This document shows positions 9,651 through 19,835 of a stretch of DNA of 20,681 nt, in pieces. Numbering within the stretch: position 1 is the stretch's first letter; every line of letters starts with the position of its first letter. Position numbers and translations under genes: made by a program. The notes below the pieces were generated by a model. The model did no database searches and was not told the DNA's origin. It saw only the letters and a program-made list of their open reading frames with translations. The stretch comes from Usnea hakonensis (lineage: Eukaryota > Ascomycota > Lecanoromycetes > Lecanorales > Parmeliaceae), in the NCBI GenBank assembly GCA_013423325.1, contig BLJB01000380.1, positions 1-20,681 on the forward strand. Reading direction: 5' to 3'.

Positions 9651-12600
9651 GTATATAGTATAGTCTAATCTATAAGTATTAAGCGATAGAATAGATAACT
9701 AACCGGTTATAAAAACTAAATTTTTAGTACTACTAGATACCCGCTTTCCTTAGTAATACTATATTAGGTTTATAGTAATTAATATTATAGGCTACTTAAA
9801 GTTAGTATAAGAAATTATTACTATCTAGGCCTAGCCGTACTAACTATTATAGTATATTAACTATATAAGAACGGTCTAAGTATATTATTACTAGAGGCTT
9901 TATATATACCGTATCTCCTAGTACTAATATAGACGATTACGGGGAGTTTCTATTATTATTAATAGTATCTTCGCTAGTCTTAGAGTATAGTAGTAAGTTA
10001 TTTAGTAGGGTAGAGTATTATATATATATTATAGTAACTTACTACGTTAACTTAGACTCGGATTATATAAAGGAACTAGCTAATAGAAAGTATAGAGTTT
10101 AATATATACTTTCTTTAGTAAGAAGGACCTTTTCTATATCCCGAAAATTAATTTATATTACTACTTTTTTAAAGAAATAATACTTATCTTCTCCGCTAAA
10201 TATTATATAATTATTCGCTATAGTATATTTAGTAATAATATTATCGTAGTATAATATAGTATAGATATTTGGGTGGGATAAGAAGTTACGAAATACGAAT
10301 ATCTTCTTACTACCGTCTACCTTATATATCTTAGCTAAGTTATTATATTTAGATTAATCGAGGTACTATAGACTACTTTCCTTAAAGATATTATTATCAT
10401 TATCTAGTATAATATCTCGGCTAGTACGTCTAGAAGAAATTAGTATTTTTCCCCTTTTAAAACTAGATAATACCGTAATCGCTACGTACTCGAATAAACG
10501 TTAGAAAGCCTTTCGAGACTATAATAGTACTTTAGTAATACCTTCCCGATTATTAAGATTCTACGATAAAAGGATCGTATTATATTTCGCGATTTCTACG
10601 TAATAGAAAACGATAGTATTAATAGGCTTAAGATCTAAAATAGATAATATAGTAACCTCTATTACTCTAAAATAAAGCGGGCTAATATATCCTAGTTATA
10701 ACTATATTCGTAATAGTAATAGATAAATAATCGATAGTCGTCTATACTCTTATATACGGTAGCTACTTAGGTAAGTTTTCGGTAACTATAATCTACCCTA
10801 ACTAGAAGGAAAGGGGAAACCTCGTAACTTAGTATAGTAAGTATTAGTACTAGCTATATATAATTTAGAGTTAGCGCTAATTATTTAGAGAAATTATAGT
10901 AAGCTTAGGTAGAGATATACCTTCTATAAGAATAGCCTTAAATAGTATATATTAGGCCTATTTTATAATACTAGTAAACTCAGAATATACTATATCGCTA
11001 GATCTACTTCGTATAATATTAAGTACTAGTATAATAGAAATAAGCGGGATTTATTATACTTTTATATCTATTCCCTAGAAGAATTTAGTACTATCTAGTA
11101 AGCTATCTCCTTTAATCCTTTTATATAAAACTCGGTAGTAGTATTATATATTAAATACTATATTAAAAGTTAAGTCTATTTTCTACTTTTTAATTACTAG
11201 ATATTTAGAATAACCTCTATTTATAATAGGGGATATTATAGCGGAGCTTTTATTCTACTACTTTATATTACCGGTAAAAGCCTAAATAGAGTTAGTATTA
11301 GTTTTACGTTAATTTATATTAGTATTAAGGGTAAGCAAGTATTAGTTTTTAGTTAATTAATAGCGGTTAGGTATTATCTTAATACGTACTATAGTAAATA
11401 CGCAAAGGAACGTATTAATATCGTTAATATTAATATAGATACCTCGGTCTAATACTATTAAACTAGGTTCTAGTATTCTAATTATATCTATAAAATCGCT
11501 AATATAGGGATTAAGAGCTAGGGGTAAAATATTCGCTCTCTACTTTCTTTCTCGCTAATTAAGGCTAGCTATAGTAATATAAATCCTAGTAAGTAACTAA
11601 TATATATTCCTATATAAGCTAAACGCGTTAATAAAGGTTAATAGAGGTATAGATAAATATACTAAAGTAGCGAAGTTAGCTAGAAAGTCCCTACTATAAG
11701 TATTTAACTCTAGTACTCCTCGGATTAGTACTAATAGTATTAGGGGCCGAGTACTAGATATCTTAGAATCCTATAAATTACGGATAATAAACCGGGTTAT
11801 ATATATTTAATTTATTAACTAGGAACCCTTATACTAATAATCGAAATAGATATTAGCTTCTCTAGTATAAATTTATTATAGGGATAGATATAGTATTTTA
11901 TTTAATAGAAATAACTCCCGAGTAGTAGAATTAGCTAGTATTATTAGAAAATCTAATATATTAAGATTAAATATAATAGTAATATAAAGTAGATTAGCTA
12001 GAAGCTTAAAATTATTCTATATATTTATATTCCTTATTCTATCTCTACTAATTACTATAATTCGTATTATATAGAACTTGCGTTTTTTTTAATAGAAATA
12101 ATCGACCTTCTAATAGTAATAATATACTATATCTAACGGAAAAATTGGTGATTTCTACTATAAAATTAATAATTTCTACTATCTCTAGTCGTTAGGGTAG
12201 TATATATAATCTCTAGAATAAGCTTTAATTAATAATATCTATACTAGAGAATAATAGAGCTTAGAAGACTTATCTACGAAAATAGCTATTCTAGTATATA
12301 GTTTTAAGTAAAGAGTAGATAATAGTATAGTCTTAAATAGATAGATAGAGTTAAAAAAGTATATTATATTAGCTAGCTTTATTTTCCTTTATATTAGGAG
12401 TTACTCTTATACTACGTCGATTTCTTACTATTATAGTTTTATTAATAGGAGCTATAACTAAACCTATCTTTTTAAGGTTAATATAGTATAGGGAAGGCCT
12501 TTTAAAGTACTAATATTATTTAATAATTCTAGAACCTCTAATAATCTCTAATAATATTATCGACTAAGTCTAGATATCTTATACTATATACCTATAGTTA

Positions 12601-12721
12601 TAATAAATATATTTAGCGATCTTTTAGCTCTATTATAGGGGACCTTATCTAATAGATTAATAATTGATAGACGATATAAGGGAGGTAATATAAACGTAGA
12701 AGTAGATATAGAGGACGTTCT

Positions 12722-12850
12722 AGTAAGCTTATTAACCTTTCTAAAAAGCTTATTAACGTCCTTAGTAACCTTATTAACCTTCCTAGAAAGCTTATTAACG
12801 TCCCTAGTAACCTTATTAACGTCCCTAGTAACCTTATTAATATCATTAAA
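12722..12850 (-). repeat. 21-bp repeats encoding heptads (coiled coil)
   Basis: In the frame of the large minus-strand ghost, six consecutive seven-residue units follow the pattern (D/K)(V/I)NK(V/L)x(R/K), e.g. DVNKVTR. Hydrophobic residues at the second and fifth positions of each seven fit a coiled-coil stalk for oligomerisation. The units contain no stop, so this section survived RIP well. Confidence 0.75.
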
Positions 12851-13080
12851 TTCGTTAAAATCATCTTCTTGAGGTAGCTTAAATAACTAAACTAAGGCGA
12901 TATTATTATCCGTAATATTATCCTCTAAAGTATTATTAATTATAGTATTATTTTTGTCTATTTCTACTTCTAAGGCGGTAAGAAGTAGATTATTTAGTAG
13001 TATATATTTAATAGCTTCTAGTAGATTATTCGTAATAGTAATAGCGTTCTAGGAGGGAGATATTAGTAACGTATAGAGGT

Positions 13081-13449
13081 TATATTAAAGAAAGTAGATA
13101 TTATATTAAAGAAAGTATAGATAGTATTAAAGAAAGTATAGGTAGTATTAAAGAAAGTAGATATTATATTAAAGAAAGTATAGGTAATATTAAAGAAAGT
13201 AGATATTATATTAAAGAAAGTATAGATAGTATTAAAGAAAGTAGATATTATATTAAAGAAAGTATAGGTAGTATTAAAGAAAGTATAGGTTAAGTATAGA
13301 TAGTATTAAAGAAAGTATAGGTTATATCGAAGAAAGTATAAGTAGTATCAAAGAAAGTATAGATTAAGTATAGGTAATATTAAAGAAAGTATAGATTATA
13401 TTAAAGAAAGTAGAGATTAAGTAGAGATAATATTAAAGAAAGTAGAGGT
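13081..13449. repeat. 21-bp tandem array (about 17 copies) in the N-terminal part of the ghost gene
   Basis: The core attaaagaaagta recurs every 21 bp, with a few units lengthened or shortened near 13290-13430. On the - strand each unit reads as seven residues with a TAA (probably from CAA) and stays in frame with the ATG at 13735. On the + strand it also reads open as IKESI(D/G)S heptads over much of its length. The - strand reading is preferred because both flanks join it in frame. Confidence 0.85.
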
Positions 13450-13735
13450 TACTACTTATATTTTCGCTATCTATAATAGTCTATAGTAATTAAGATATTT
13501 TATTATTATCTTTATTCTCTATATTATTATTAGTAGATTATAAGATAGTATTATTATTAACTATATTATTATATATATTCGTAAGCTATAAATTAGGGCC
13601 GATTTCGTTATTACTAGTATTATCTATTCTTTAACGCTTAATATAGTATTAACTCTATAATCTTAGGCCTATATTAGACTATCTAAGATATACTATATTA
13701 GCTCTAGCGAAGGTAGTAGTTTAGCGGGGAGCCAT

Positions 13736-14059
13736 TATAATAGAAAAACCGATAATAAGATAGGGGTAAACTTAGTTAGAAATTAATAGAAATATTTAAT
13801 AGCTTTTAAAGGTAACTTTATAGCTTTTAAAGATAATTTTAGTAGGGAATTAAGATTTTTTAAAAGTAATTTAGTAGGCTATACCTACTATTTTTTCTAT
13901 TAAGAATACTAAGAATCTTCCCCGCTATCTATATTTTTCTAGCTATCTTACCTTTTTCTATAACCTTTTCTATTTATTAAATTATACTATTTAAGCTATT
14001 ACTTAATACTATTTTTGTACTCTAATTCGCTTTTTTCTCCTATCTCGTAGTTATAAGCT
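13736..14059. other. Divergent intergenic region between two ghost genes
   Basis: It lies between the ATG of the minus-strand ghost and the readable start of the plus-strand ghost, so a bidirectional promoter is possible. It holds an imperfect 23-bp duplication (atagcttttaaaggtaac type) at about 13799-13842. No clear promoter motif or gene was seen. Confidence 0.5.
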
Positions 14060-15112
14060 AAGTAACTATCTCTAGTTATATTACTAAAAAGAAGCCTATT
14101 TTAAAATCGAATATAGACTCCTTAAAGAAGACTAGCTTATTAAAGAATACTACTATTAAATCTAAAATTAGTACTAAGAGTACTAGCTCTCGCCTTACTC
14201 TATCTAGCTAGTTAAGAAATACCCCGCCTCTTTATACCCTATCTCTTAATTAAGTATCCTTATATAAAAGGCCCCGTCTAGTTATAGAATCTAAAAAAGA
14301 GGAAGATAAGACTAGGAAAGAGAAGGTATAAGTCTTTAATAAGTCTTATCGGGTCTCTAGCTTAGTAAGTTATATTTTAATATTCTTATTTTAGTATTCT
14401 TACCTTAATATTCTTATCTTAGTATTCTTACCTTAGTATTCTTATCTTAGTATTCTTACCTTAGTCTTTCTTAAAGAAATAGATACTAACTCTATATAGT
14501 TAAATATAACTATAGGATAAGATATTAATAAAGAGTTAGATACCCTAGATAACGAAGAATATAATCTTAAGGTTAGAGAAGCTAGTAAAAATAATACTTT
14601 AGTATCTATAAAGAGTAAGAAAAAAAAGTAGTAGATACTAAAGATATATTGTAATATAGTATTTTAACGGTAGAGTAACCTTTTATAGGATATAAAAGAG
14701 TACTTTATTTAGCTAGAAAATATCTATTATATTATATTTCTTTATAACTTTAGTCTAGTAGTATATAAGATTATTAAGTCTATATAGACTAATAAGGTTA
14801 AAATAAGTAATTAAGAGTAGAAAGAAAGCGTAAGCAGAATTAGCTAGAATACGGCTAATTAGAAAAAATGTACTATATCGAATATAGAAGTAAATCACTC
14901 GCTTTTTCTATTAATAGACTCCTTATTTTTACTTTTACTAATAGTATATAGCGAAGAATTCGAGAGTATAAACGTATAGATAAAGAAAATAGTCTATATA
15001 TAATATCCTAGTATAAGGATCTTACTCTATTCTTCGCCTCGAAGTACTCGGCTAGTAATTTTATCGTAGTCTTCGACTTTATTAACGGATATATTAATAT
15101 TAAGGAGACTAC
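14060..15112 (+). pseudogene. Ghost coding region of unknown function, divergent from the large ghost gene
   Basis: A + strand frame beginning SSYITKKKPILKS near 14071 can be followed with mostly RIP-type stops to about 15112. It is Lys/Glu/Ser-rich (SKKEEDKTRKEK near 14290, then KSKKKK near 14610) with a later proline-like C-terminal part. No family was recognised. It could be an accessory ORF of the same transposon as the 9050-13735 ghost, or a gag-like ORF. No start codon survives. The frame may continue beyond a possible intron at 15113-15272. Confidence 0.45.
14381..14464 (+). repeat. 14-bp tandem repeat, six copies
   Basis: Units of tattcttaycttag start at 14381, 14395, 14409, 14423, 14437 and 14451. 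They alternate tatc/tacc at the variable site. At 14 bp the unit does not preserve reading frame singly, so three units give a 14-residue cycle if translated. Confidence 0.85.
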
Positions 15113-15272
15113 CGTAAGAAGTATAGAATGCCGAACTTTTTTCAAGAGTATATATATCTACTTATCTACATGTCTGCTTGTCTGCTTACCTATTTATCTT
15201 TCTGCCTATTTTGCTCACTATTTCTGCCTATTATTCCCCGTTTCTACCTATACTTAACTAACTAAAATTGAT
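15113..15272 (+). other. RIP-poor pyrimidine-rich stretch, possible intron
   Basis: From 15127 onward the sequence keeps many TpG and CpA sites (repeated tctgcctatt-type motifs, 15170-15235), in sharp contrast to its neighbours. It begins with gtaaga at 15113, near the fungal 5' splice consensus. It ends with a ctaac branch-site-like motif near 15256-15260 and tag at 15270-15272. An intron between two parts of the plus-strand ghost would fit, but a unique-sequence island is equally possible. Confidence 0.35.
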
Positions 15273-15602
15273 AGCGATCTTTACGAATTTTACTATAAAG
15301 GTCAAATTATATATAGATTAGTATACTAATCTAGAATATACTATATAGTTACTAGTTTCTAGACCCGCCTTACTTCTCTAGTTTAATAAGATAGTTATAT
15401 CTAACCGCTTTAAAAACGTTAATCCTAGTATATTTATACGGCTAGAAGGCCGTAAAAGGGAAAGAAATAGTAACTTAGATAGACCTACCGACCTAGATAA
15501 CGATAAAGACTATATTTTTTTTAACTAGGATAACTAGGAAGATACTATAGCTACTACTACTAATATAGCTAATATAGCTAATACTACTAATACTACTAAT
15601 AA
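15273..15602 (+). pseudogene. Possible continuation of the plus-strand ghost
   Basis: Two overlapping frames look partly coding. One starts DSDLYEFYYKGQI at 15269. The other, a little later, reads FKNVNPSIFIRLEGRKRERN near 15405-15470, then an acidic Asp-rich stretch and ATTTNIANIANTTNTT at 15550-15600. No domain was recognised. The shift between frames may reflect an indel. Confidence 0.3.
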
Positions 15603-15662
15603 TTAGCTAGTTAGCTAGTTAGCTAGTTAGCTAGTTAGCTAGTTAGTTAGCTAGTTAGCTAG
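15603..15662. repeat. 8-bp tandem repeat (ttagctag), about 7.5 copies
   Basis: Seven full ttagctag units, with one half unit (ttag) at 15643-15646, directly follow an act/aat-rich stretch. The copies are otherwise identical. Confidence 0.95.
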
Positions 15663-15718
15663 GTAGTATTTACTAGGTAGTATTTACTAGGTAGTATTTA
15701 CTAGGTAGTACTTACTAG
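15663..15718. repeat. 14-bp tandem repeat (gtagtatttactag), four copies
   Basis: Units begin at 15663, 15677, 15691 and 15705; the last has one t/c change. It directly abuts the 8-bp array. Confidence 0.95.
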
Positions 15719-15754
15719 GTAGTTACTATCTATTATTATTTTTTTAAATATACC

Positions 15755-15943
15755 CTATATAGCGAGTATAATAAGGAATATAGTATTAGATATAGTAAAA
15801 ATATATAAAATTAATAATAAAACACGCGGCAAAGTTAGTAAATACGCGTTAAAGTTAGTAAATACTACCGTAATATAACTTATTAAATAGGTATATTGAA
15901 CTTTATCTACTTCGATAGAGAGTCTATTTCCTATTGAAGTCAT
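15755..15943 (-). CDS. Short ORF of doubtful coding status (62 codons)
   Basis: An uninterrupted frame from an ATG at 15943 (MTSIGNRLSIEV...) has a polar first third, then a hydrophobic, Leu/Ile-rich remainder that could form membrane segments. The hydrophobicity may simply reflect AT-rich codons. The 5' third lies in a low-RIP island and the 3' part covers a 20-bp duplication. No family was recognised and no ribosome context can be judged. It may be the surviving first exon of a gene or a chance ORF. Confidence 0.2.
   Translation of the reverse strand: MTSIGNRLSIEVDKVQYTYLISYITVVFTNFNAYLLTLPRVLLLILYIFTISNTIFLIILAI
15824..15863. repeat. 20-bp tandem duplication
   Basis: acgcggcaaagttagtaaat at 15824-15843 is followed by acgcgttaaagttagtaaat at 15844-15863. 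The two mismatches are adjacent (gc versus tt). Confidence 0.9.
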
Positions 15944-16010
15944 ATTTATTTGAACTACCTTCTAATATATGGTTAACTACTTGTTTTTTTCAATATTATA
16001 TTAATATTGT
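15890..16010. other. Low-RIP island
   Basis: TpG and CpA sites (attgaac, tttgaac, gaagtcat, atatggtt, cttgtttttt, attgtatt) cluster here and are nearly absent on either side. No element boundary or gene was recognised beyond the short ORF. Confidence 0.6.
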
Positions 16011-16516
16011 ATTAATATTCTATTTAACACCTATAGTAGCCCTATAAGGTATATATATCCTCTAACCTTATTTTAGTTAAAATTTAGTATATACTTATTA
16101 TATTATAAAAAAAAGTTTTAAATAACTATATTTTTATAAAATATAGAATTTTTATATAATATACTAGATATAGAAATTATACTAATAGTAAAATTTAATA
16201 TAATTATTTTTAGATCTATTTTATTTACTTTAATTACCCTATATTTACTAGAGGGGGTACTCTATATTTAGATTTAATATTTATATTACTCTATATTCGC
16301 GCTAACTATATTTAAGTTTTATATTTTATAAATTTTAAAATTTAGGATTTTTTAATTACTTCTAAATTACGCTAGGGGGGTATTATAATATTTTTACTTT
16401 AATAACCCGGTATTTATTTTTTTATCTCTATTACCCTATATAAATATTTATTTTAGTTATCTAGTATTTACTAGGGAGGGGGGTAGGGGTCTATAAAGTA
16501 TACGCTTAAAGGGGAG
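16011..16516. other. Very AT-rich stretch with G-runs; possible 3' end of an unrecognised retroelement
   Basis: No frame could be followed. G-runs occur at about 16251, 16374, 16473-16489 and 16510-16514. Two blocks share an accctatat...tttactag...ggggg pattern (about 16238-16258 and 16433-16488). The last G-run (ttaaaggggag) precedes a tatta that could be an LTR start. Confidence 0.35.
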
Positions 16517-16636
16517 TATTAAAAGTAGTAGATTATATAACTTCGTTACGTAATACTACTAGGATATAGTTAAGCTTTCCTTTATAGAGATCTATAGATA
16601 ATATAACTACTATATATCCTACCCTATATTTTGACA
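16517..16636 (+). repeat. Candidate short LTR (about 120 bp)
   Basis: It starts tatta, possibly TGTTA before RIP, directly after the polypurine-like ttaaaggggag. It ends tgaca at 16632-16636. No second copy is visible in the window, so this is only a structural guess. Confidence 0.25.
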
Positions 16637-17823
16637 AATTTTATACTTTATAATTAAATATAAAAAATAGAGATAAATATTAGAAATTTAATTTTAATTA
16701 GAAAGAATTTCTAATTTAAAACTTTATATTATATAAAGTAATTATAATATTTGTTAATAATAAGAATTAATATTACTTCTTAATTTAAATAGATTACTAG
16801 TTATATAGAGATCTTAAAAAATATATAAATCTAACTAGAAAATATATTCTAATTTAATTTAGAATATTATTAATTAATCTAAAATTAGAGGTTAAGCTAG
16901 CTTTTAAATATCTTAATAATAAAGTCTAAAATTAATATTTAGAGGATAAATATCTCTAAGACTATTAATTTCCCTTTAATTAGAATATTCTAAATAAATT
17001 ATCTATATATAAAAAGAATAAAATAGATAGCTTTAAATTTATTATAATTAATATTATAATAAATATAGCCTCTAATCTAAATTTTTCTAGCGCCTTTCTA
17101 AATATTTTAATCTCTAGGTTTTCTAATACGACTATTACTAGTACTCTAAATATTTTAATAAAATTAATTAATATAGTAATTACTCTAATAGCTAGTTCTA
17201 TTATTAATTTTAACTCTAAATTAGCTAATAATAACTAATAATCTCTAGAATACTCCTTAAAACTAATTATATTAGAAATCTATAAATTAGTTTAATTATA
17301 ATAAAATATAAAAAGTACTAGTTCTAAATTACTATTATTATCTTTATTAGTAAAGTTATTAATTTTTTAATTACTACTTTAATATTTCCCCTTAGTATTT
17401 AAAAAATCTATATATTATAAGCTAAAATACTAAAAAGCTTTAATTCTAAAAAATAAGACTAATCTTAAAAAATTATATAATATAAATAAAGAACTTTATA
17501 TAAAACTTTAAAAACTTTAAAAAAAAGTAATAATATTAAAAAAAAATTATAAAATATTAATATTAAGATTAAAACGTTAGTAGATTTTTCTACTTATTAA
17601 GATTATATTATTATAGTCTTTACTAGTTAATTTAGGGCTTAAAAAATAGAAAGCGATTTAAAAAGTATAAAAAAAAATTAAAAATATAATTAATATAATT
17701 ATTTAGATTTTAATAATTATAATTATATAATTTAGAATATAGTTTCTAGCCTTAAAGGATTTAATTAAATAATATAGTAGTAATACTATTCTAGAAAAGA
17801 TAGATAAACTATATATTTAACTA
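16637..17823 (+). other. Extremely AT-rich RIP-degraded DNA; weak gag-like trace
   Basis: No domain could be named. From about 17087 a + strand frame reads SAFLNILISRFSNTTITSTLNILIK. If RIP-type changes and CCN-to-CTN/TTN changes are imagined, it would become proline/threonine-rich, as in some gag N-termini; it then becomes Lys-rich to about 17570. This is speculative. Long A and T runs dominate. Confidence 0.3.
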
Positions 17824-17891
17824 AATAAAAGTAATTATTTATTATAAATTATATAATATTTTTAAGGCTTCTAATAATAACTAATCTAAAA
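17824..17891 (+). repeat. 68-bp repeat, copy 1
   Basis: Matches 20148-20215 over 68 bp with about five differences, all transitions. The two copies are about 2.3 kb apart in direct orientation. Copy 1 is the more AT-rich one. Confidence 0.85.
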
Positions 17892-17901
17892 AAAAAAGGA
17901 T

Positions 17902-18050
17902 TATATTAAAAAACGATATAAGTAGTATTATATATATAAATAATAATATAATAATATGTATGAAAGAAAGAGTATCTACACGAGAATCCTCCTTATAGTC
18001 GAATGCTAAGGCTCGCTAAGCTTTATAAGGCTCCGTATATATCCTGTAGA
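17902..18050 (+). repeat. Left direct repeat (LTR candidate)
   Basis: Shares with 19302-19449 the core acgatataartagtatt and, further in, gagaatcctccttatagtcg and gctcgctaagc. Differences are mostly C/T or G/A. This copy keeps TpG at atgtatg, aatgct and cctgta. Confidence 0.85.
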
Positions 18051-19301
18051 GGATATCTATAATAAGTACCTATAAAAAAGAAAAAAAGCTATACCCCTAT
18101 AGCTATTAGCGATAGCGAGGTAGTAACGGTAAGGTAGTAGTAATAGTAGTACTATACCTTATTATACTAGGTTAGTAATAGTATATAGTAGAAGTAAGAA
18201 AATCGCTAAAAATAGGTACTTTTAGTACTATATTCTCTATAGATTACTATATAATCCAAATCTATAAAAGTAAGCCGAATAGCGTATTATTCGAGGTATT
18301 ATTAAATCGAAACTAATTTAGTAGGGCTAAGTTTCCTAGCTAATAATAGTACTTCCGTACTTATTTATCTTACTACTCGATATCCTCCTTAATTAATATT
18401 TAGTTATTTTAACTATCTTTCTTTTATAGTAATTTATCTTTCGCCTATTACTTCTATACCTTCTATATACCGAATATAGCCGAATTTAGAGGCTAGAAAA
18501 GAGTCGAAAAAGAAGGTAAGAAAGGAGATAAAAAAGATAGCCTATATAGCTTAGTCTCTAGAAGCTAGTATAATATATAGCCGTAGGATTATAGAGAGAA
18601 TACTCTAGTTACTAAGTACGCTATTATTATACTTTATAGTACTCTCCGCTATACTCTCTATATTATCCTTTATAGTTATCTAGTATAATAGCTTTAGTCG
18701 TATTTCCTCTTACTTCTCTATAATAATCTCTACGTCTTCTTCTAAAATTATCTACTCTTTCGGAGCCTCTTATAAAGTAGGTAGAGTAGAAAGCTATTAC
18801 TATAATAGTTATAGACTAAATCTAGTATTTATTACCGCTATATTATCGATTATCGCTTATATTATAATATTTATCTAGTCTATTATTACTTTATTTGAGG
18901 CTACAAGTTAGATTACGATTTTAGCTTATAGTAAGGTATTTTACTCTACGGTAAAACTAGGTATATCGATTAGCTCTATAGCGAATAGCTATATAGCGAA
19001 TAACCTATTAAAAGGATCGCTTAAGACGAGTATTATAGAGTCCGATTAGGTACTAGACTAAGGCGAGGTAAATAATTCACGAGACTATATATATTAGGAA
19101 TTAAATATAACTAGTATACGAAATCGTATAGACGAGTAGTTTAGGGTCCGATTAGGTACTAGATAAAGGCTAGATAGACGAATTATAAATATCGTATAGA
19201 CGAGTTATTTAGAGGCCTCTAGATATTATAGGTACCAGTATTAGGAGCGGCTTAAATAGAGCTACGTAAGGACGATATTATTATCTAGATATAGCTACTA
19301 T
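18051..19301. other. Interior between the two 148-bp repeats, no recognised gene
   Basis: GC is somewhat higher than in 16011-17890 but CpA/TpG remain scarce. A basic stretch (ESKKKVRKEIKKIAYIA-like, about 18500-18550, + strand) may be chance. gtccgattaggtactaga occurs at 19040 and again near 19147; each copy is followed further on by atcgtatagacgagt (near 19114 and 19191). No domain was recognised. Confidence 0.5.
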
Positions 19302-19449
19302 TTATTAGGAAACGATATAAATAGTATTATATATATAGATAATAATATAATAATATATATAGAAGAAAGAGTATCTATACGAGAATCCTCCTTATAGTCG
19401 AATACTAAGGCTCGCTAAGCCCTATAAGGCTCCGCACATATTCTATACA
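19302..19449 (+). repeat. Right direct repeat (LTR candidate)
   Basis: Second copy of the 148-bp repeat. It keeps CpA at ccgcacata near its end, where the left copy has ccgtatata, while the left copy keeps TpG sites that are TpA here. Each copy was therefore mutated at different sites. Confidence 0.85.
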
Positions 19450-19520
19450 TCACCAAATCTGAAAAGTTCATTTCCGCAAGGATTCCGCCGGGTGCGCATA
19501 GAAAGGATGATTTGGTATAT
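19450..19520. other. RIP-free island with a small inverted repeat
   Basis: CpA and TpG are kept throughout (tcaccaaatctgaaaagttc, gggtgcgcatag). An 8-bp inverted pair, accaaatc near 19453 and gatttggt near 19509, brackets about 50 bp. It directly follows the right 148-bp repeat and could be the flanking unique sequence or the edge of another element. Confidence 0.5.
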
Positions 19521-19583
19521 TTAGTAGACTTTACCTATATTAAACCCTTTACGCGAAGTTAGTAAGTCCGCCTTACTATTCGT

Positions 19584-19635
19584 AGGATCCGCAGGATCCG
19601 CACGATTCGCAGGATTCGCAAAATTCGCAAAATTT
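19584..19635. repeat. 9-bp tandem repeat (aggatccgc/aggattcgc), five copies
   Basis: Units start at 19584, 19593, 19602, 19611 and 19620, followed by aaaattt. Related units (aagattcgc, gcggttcgc) recur at 20002-20019, on the other side of the poly-T tract. Confidence 0.85.
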
Positions 19636-19833
19636 AAAAATAATTTCTATAAAGTCCTTTTAAGACTTAGTTAATATAGTCTTTATAATATATATATAAT
19701 AGGCTTACTAATATAGGCCTATAACGGGCCTATAACGCGCGTATATAATTTTTAAAAAAATTCGATTTAAACTATTTTTAGAATTATAGCGTTATTATTT
19801 ATAGCGCTAGAGACTACCCGTTATTCTCGCTAA
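19636..19833. other. AT-rich spacer with an 11-bp duplication
   Basis: ggcctataacg occurs twice in tandem at 19716-19737. No gene is seen. The segment ends at two unknown bases. Confidence 0.6.
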
Positions 19834-19835
19834 NN

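Larger units (their letters stand above)
9050..13735 (-). pseudogene. Ghost of a very large transposase-like fungal protein (possible KDZ/Plavaka-type element)
   Basis: Start chosen at the ATG 13735-13733 (MAPR...). One frame links this ATG, a heptad region at 12844, an FLCVFTI segment at 11413 and an RSRSSDIVYSEF segment near 10981, broken only by RIP-type TAA/TAG. A net +1 shift, by indel or intron, lies between about 10970 and 10840. From there a second frame carries RKAFQRLF near 10500 and GEDKYYFFKK near 10190 and runs on to about 9050. From memory, these segments resemble a large repetitive protein family of ascomycetes with conserved blocks like VCVFTL..GDMPQQ, RSRPYDAPHSEWRG and GEDKHR. 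I believe that family is linked to large DDE transposons of the KDZ/Plavaka kind, but this assignment is recollection, not proof. The N-terminal part carries tandem coiled-coil-like heptads. The right boundary is reasonably set; the left one is approximate. It is less RIP-mutated than the Gypsy element. Confidence 0.65.
17902..19449 (+). mobile_element. Candidate non-autonomous LTR element (about 1.55 kb)
   Basis: Two direct repeats of about 148 bp (17902-18050 and 19302-19449) bound an interior of about 1.25 kb in which no gag, RT or integrase motif could be read. The size and structure fit a TRIM/LARD-type non-autonomous LTR element. No target-site duplication was found (left flank ends in aagga, right flank begins tcacc), so two separate insertions of the same repeat is the alternative. 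The interior has a cta/tag-rich RIP look and an internal duplication near 19040 and 19145. Confidence 0.5.

Noticed and set aside
12649..12864. Open minus-strand frame of 71 codons, Leu/Ile-rich
   Set aside because: It is a shadow of the heptad-encoding 21-bp repeats. The adjacent minus-strand frame joins upstream and downstream ghost sequence in phase, so the coding frame is the other one.
13081..13449. CRISPR array
   Set aside because: The 21-bp units are contiguous with no unique spacers, and the DNA is fungal. It is a simple tandem array within a ghost gene.
16637..17823. A Fot1/pogo-type transposase gene
   Set aside because: No DDE motifs or helix-turn-helix sequence could be matched in any frame tried; only a weak Ser/Thr-rich trace was seen.
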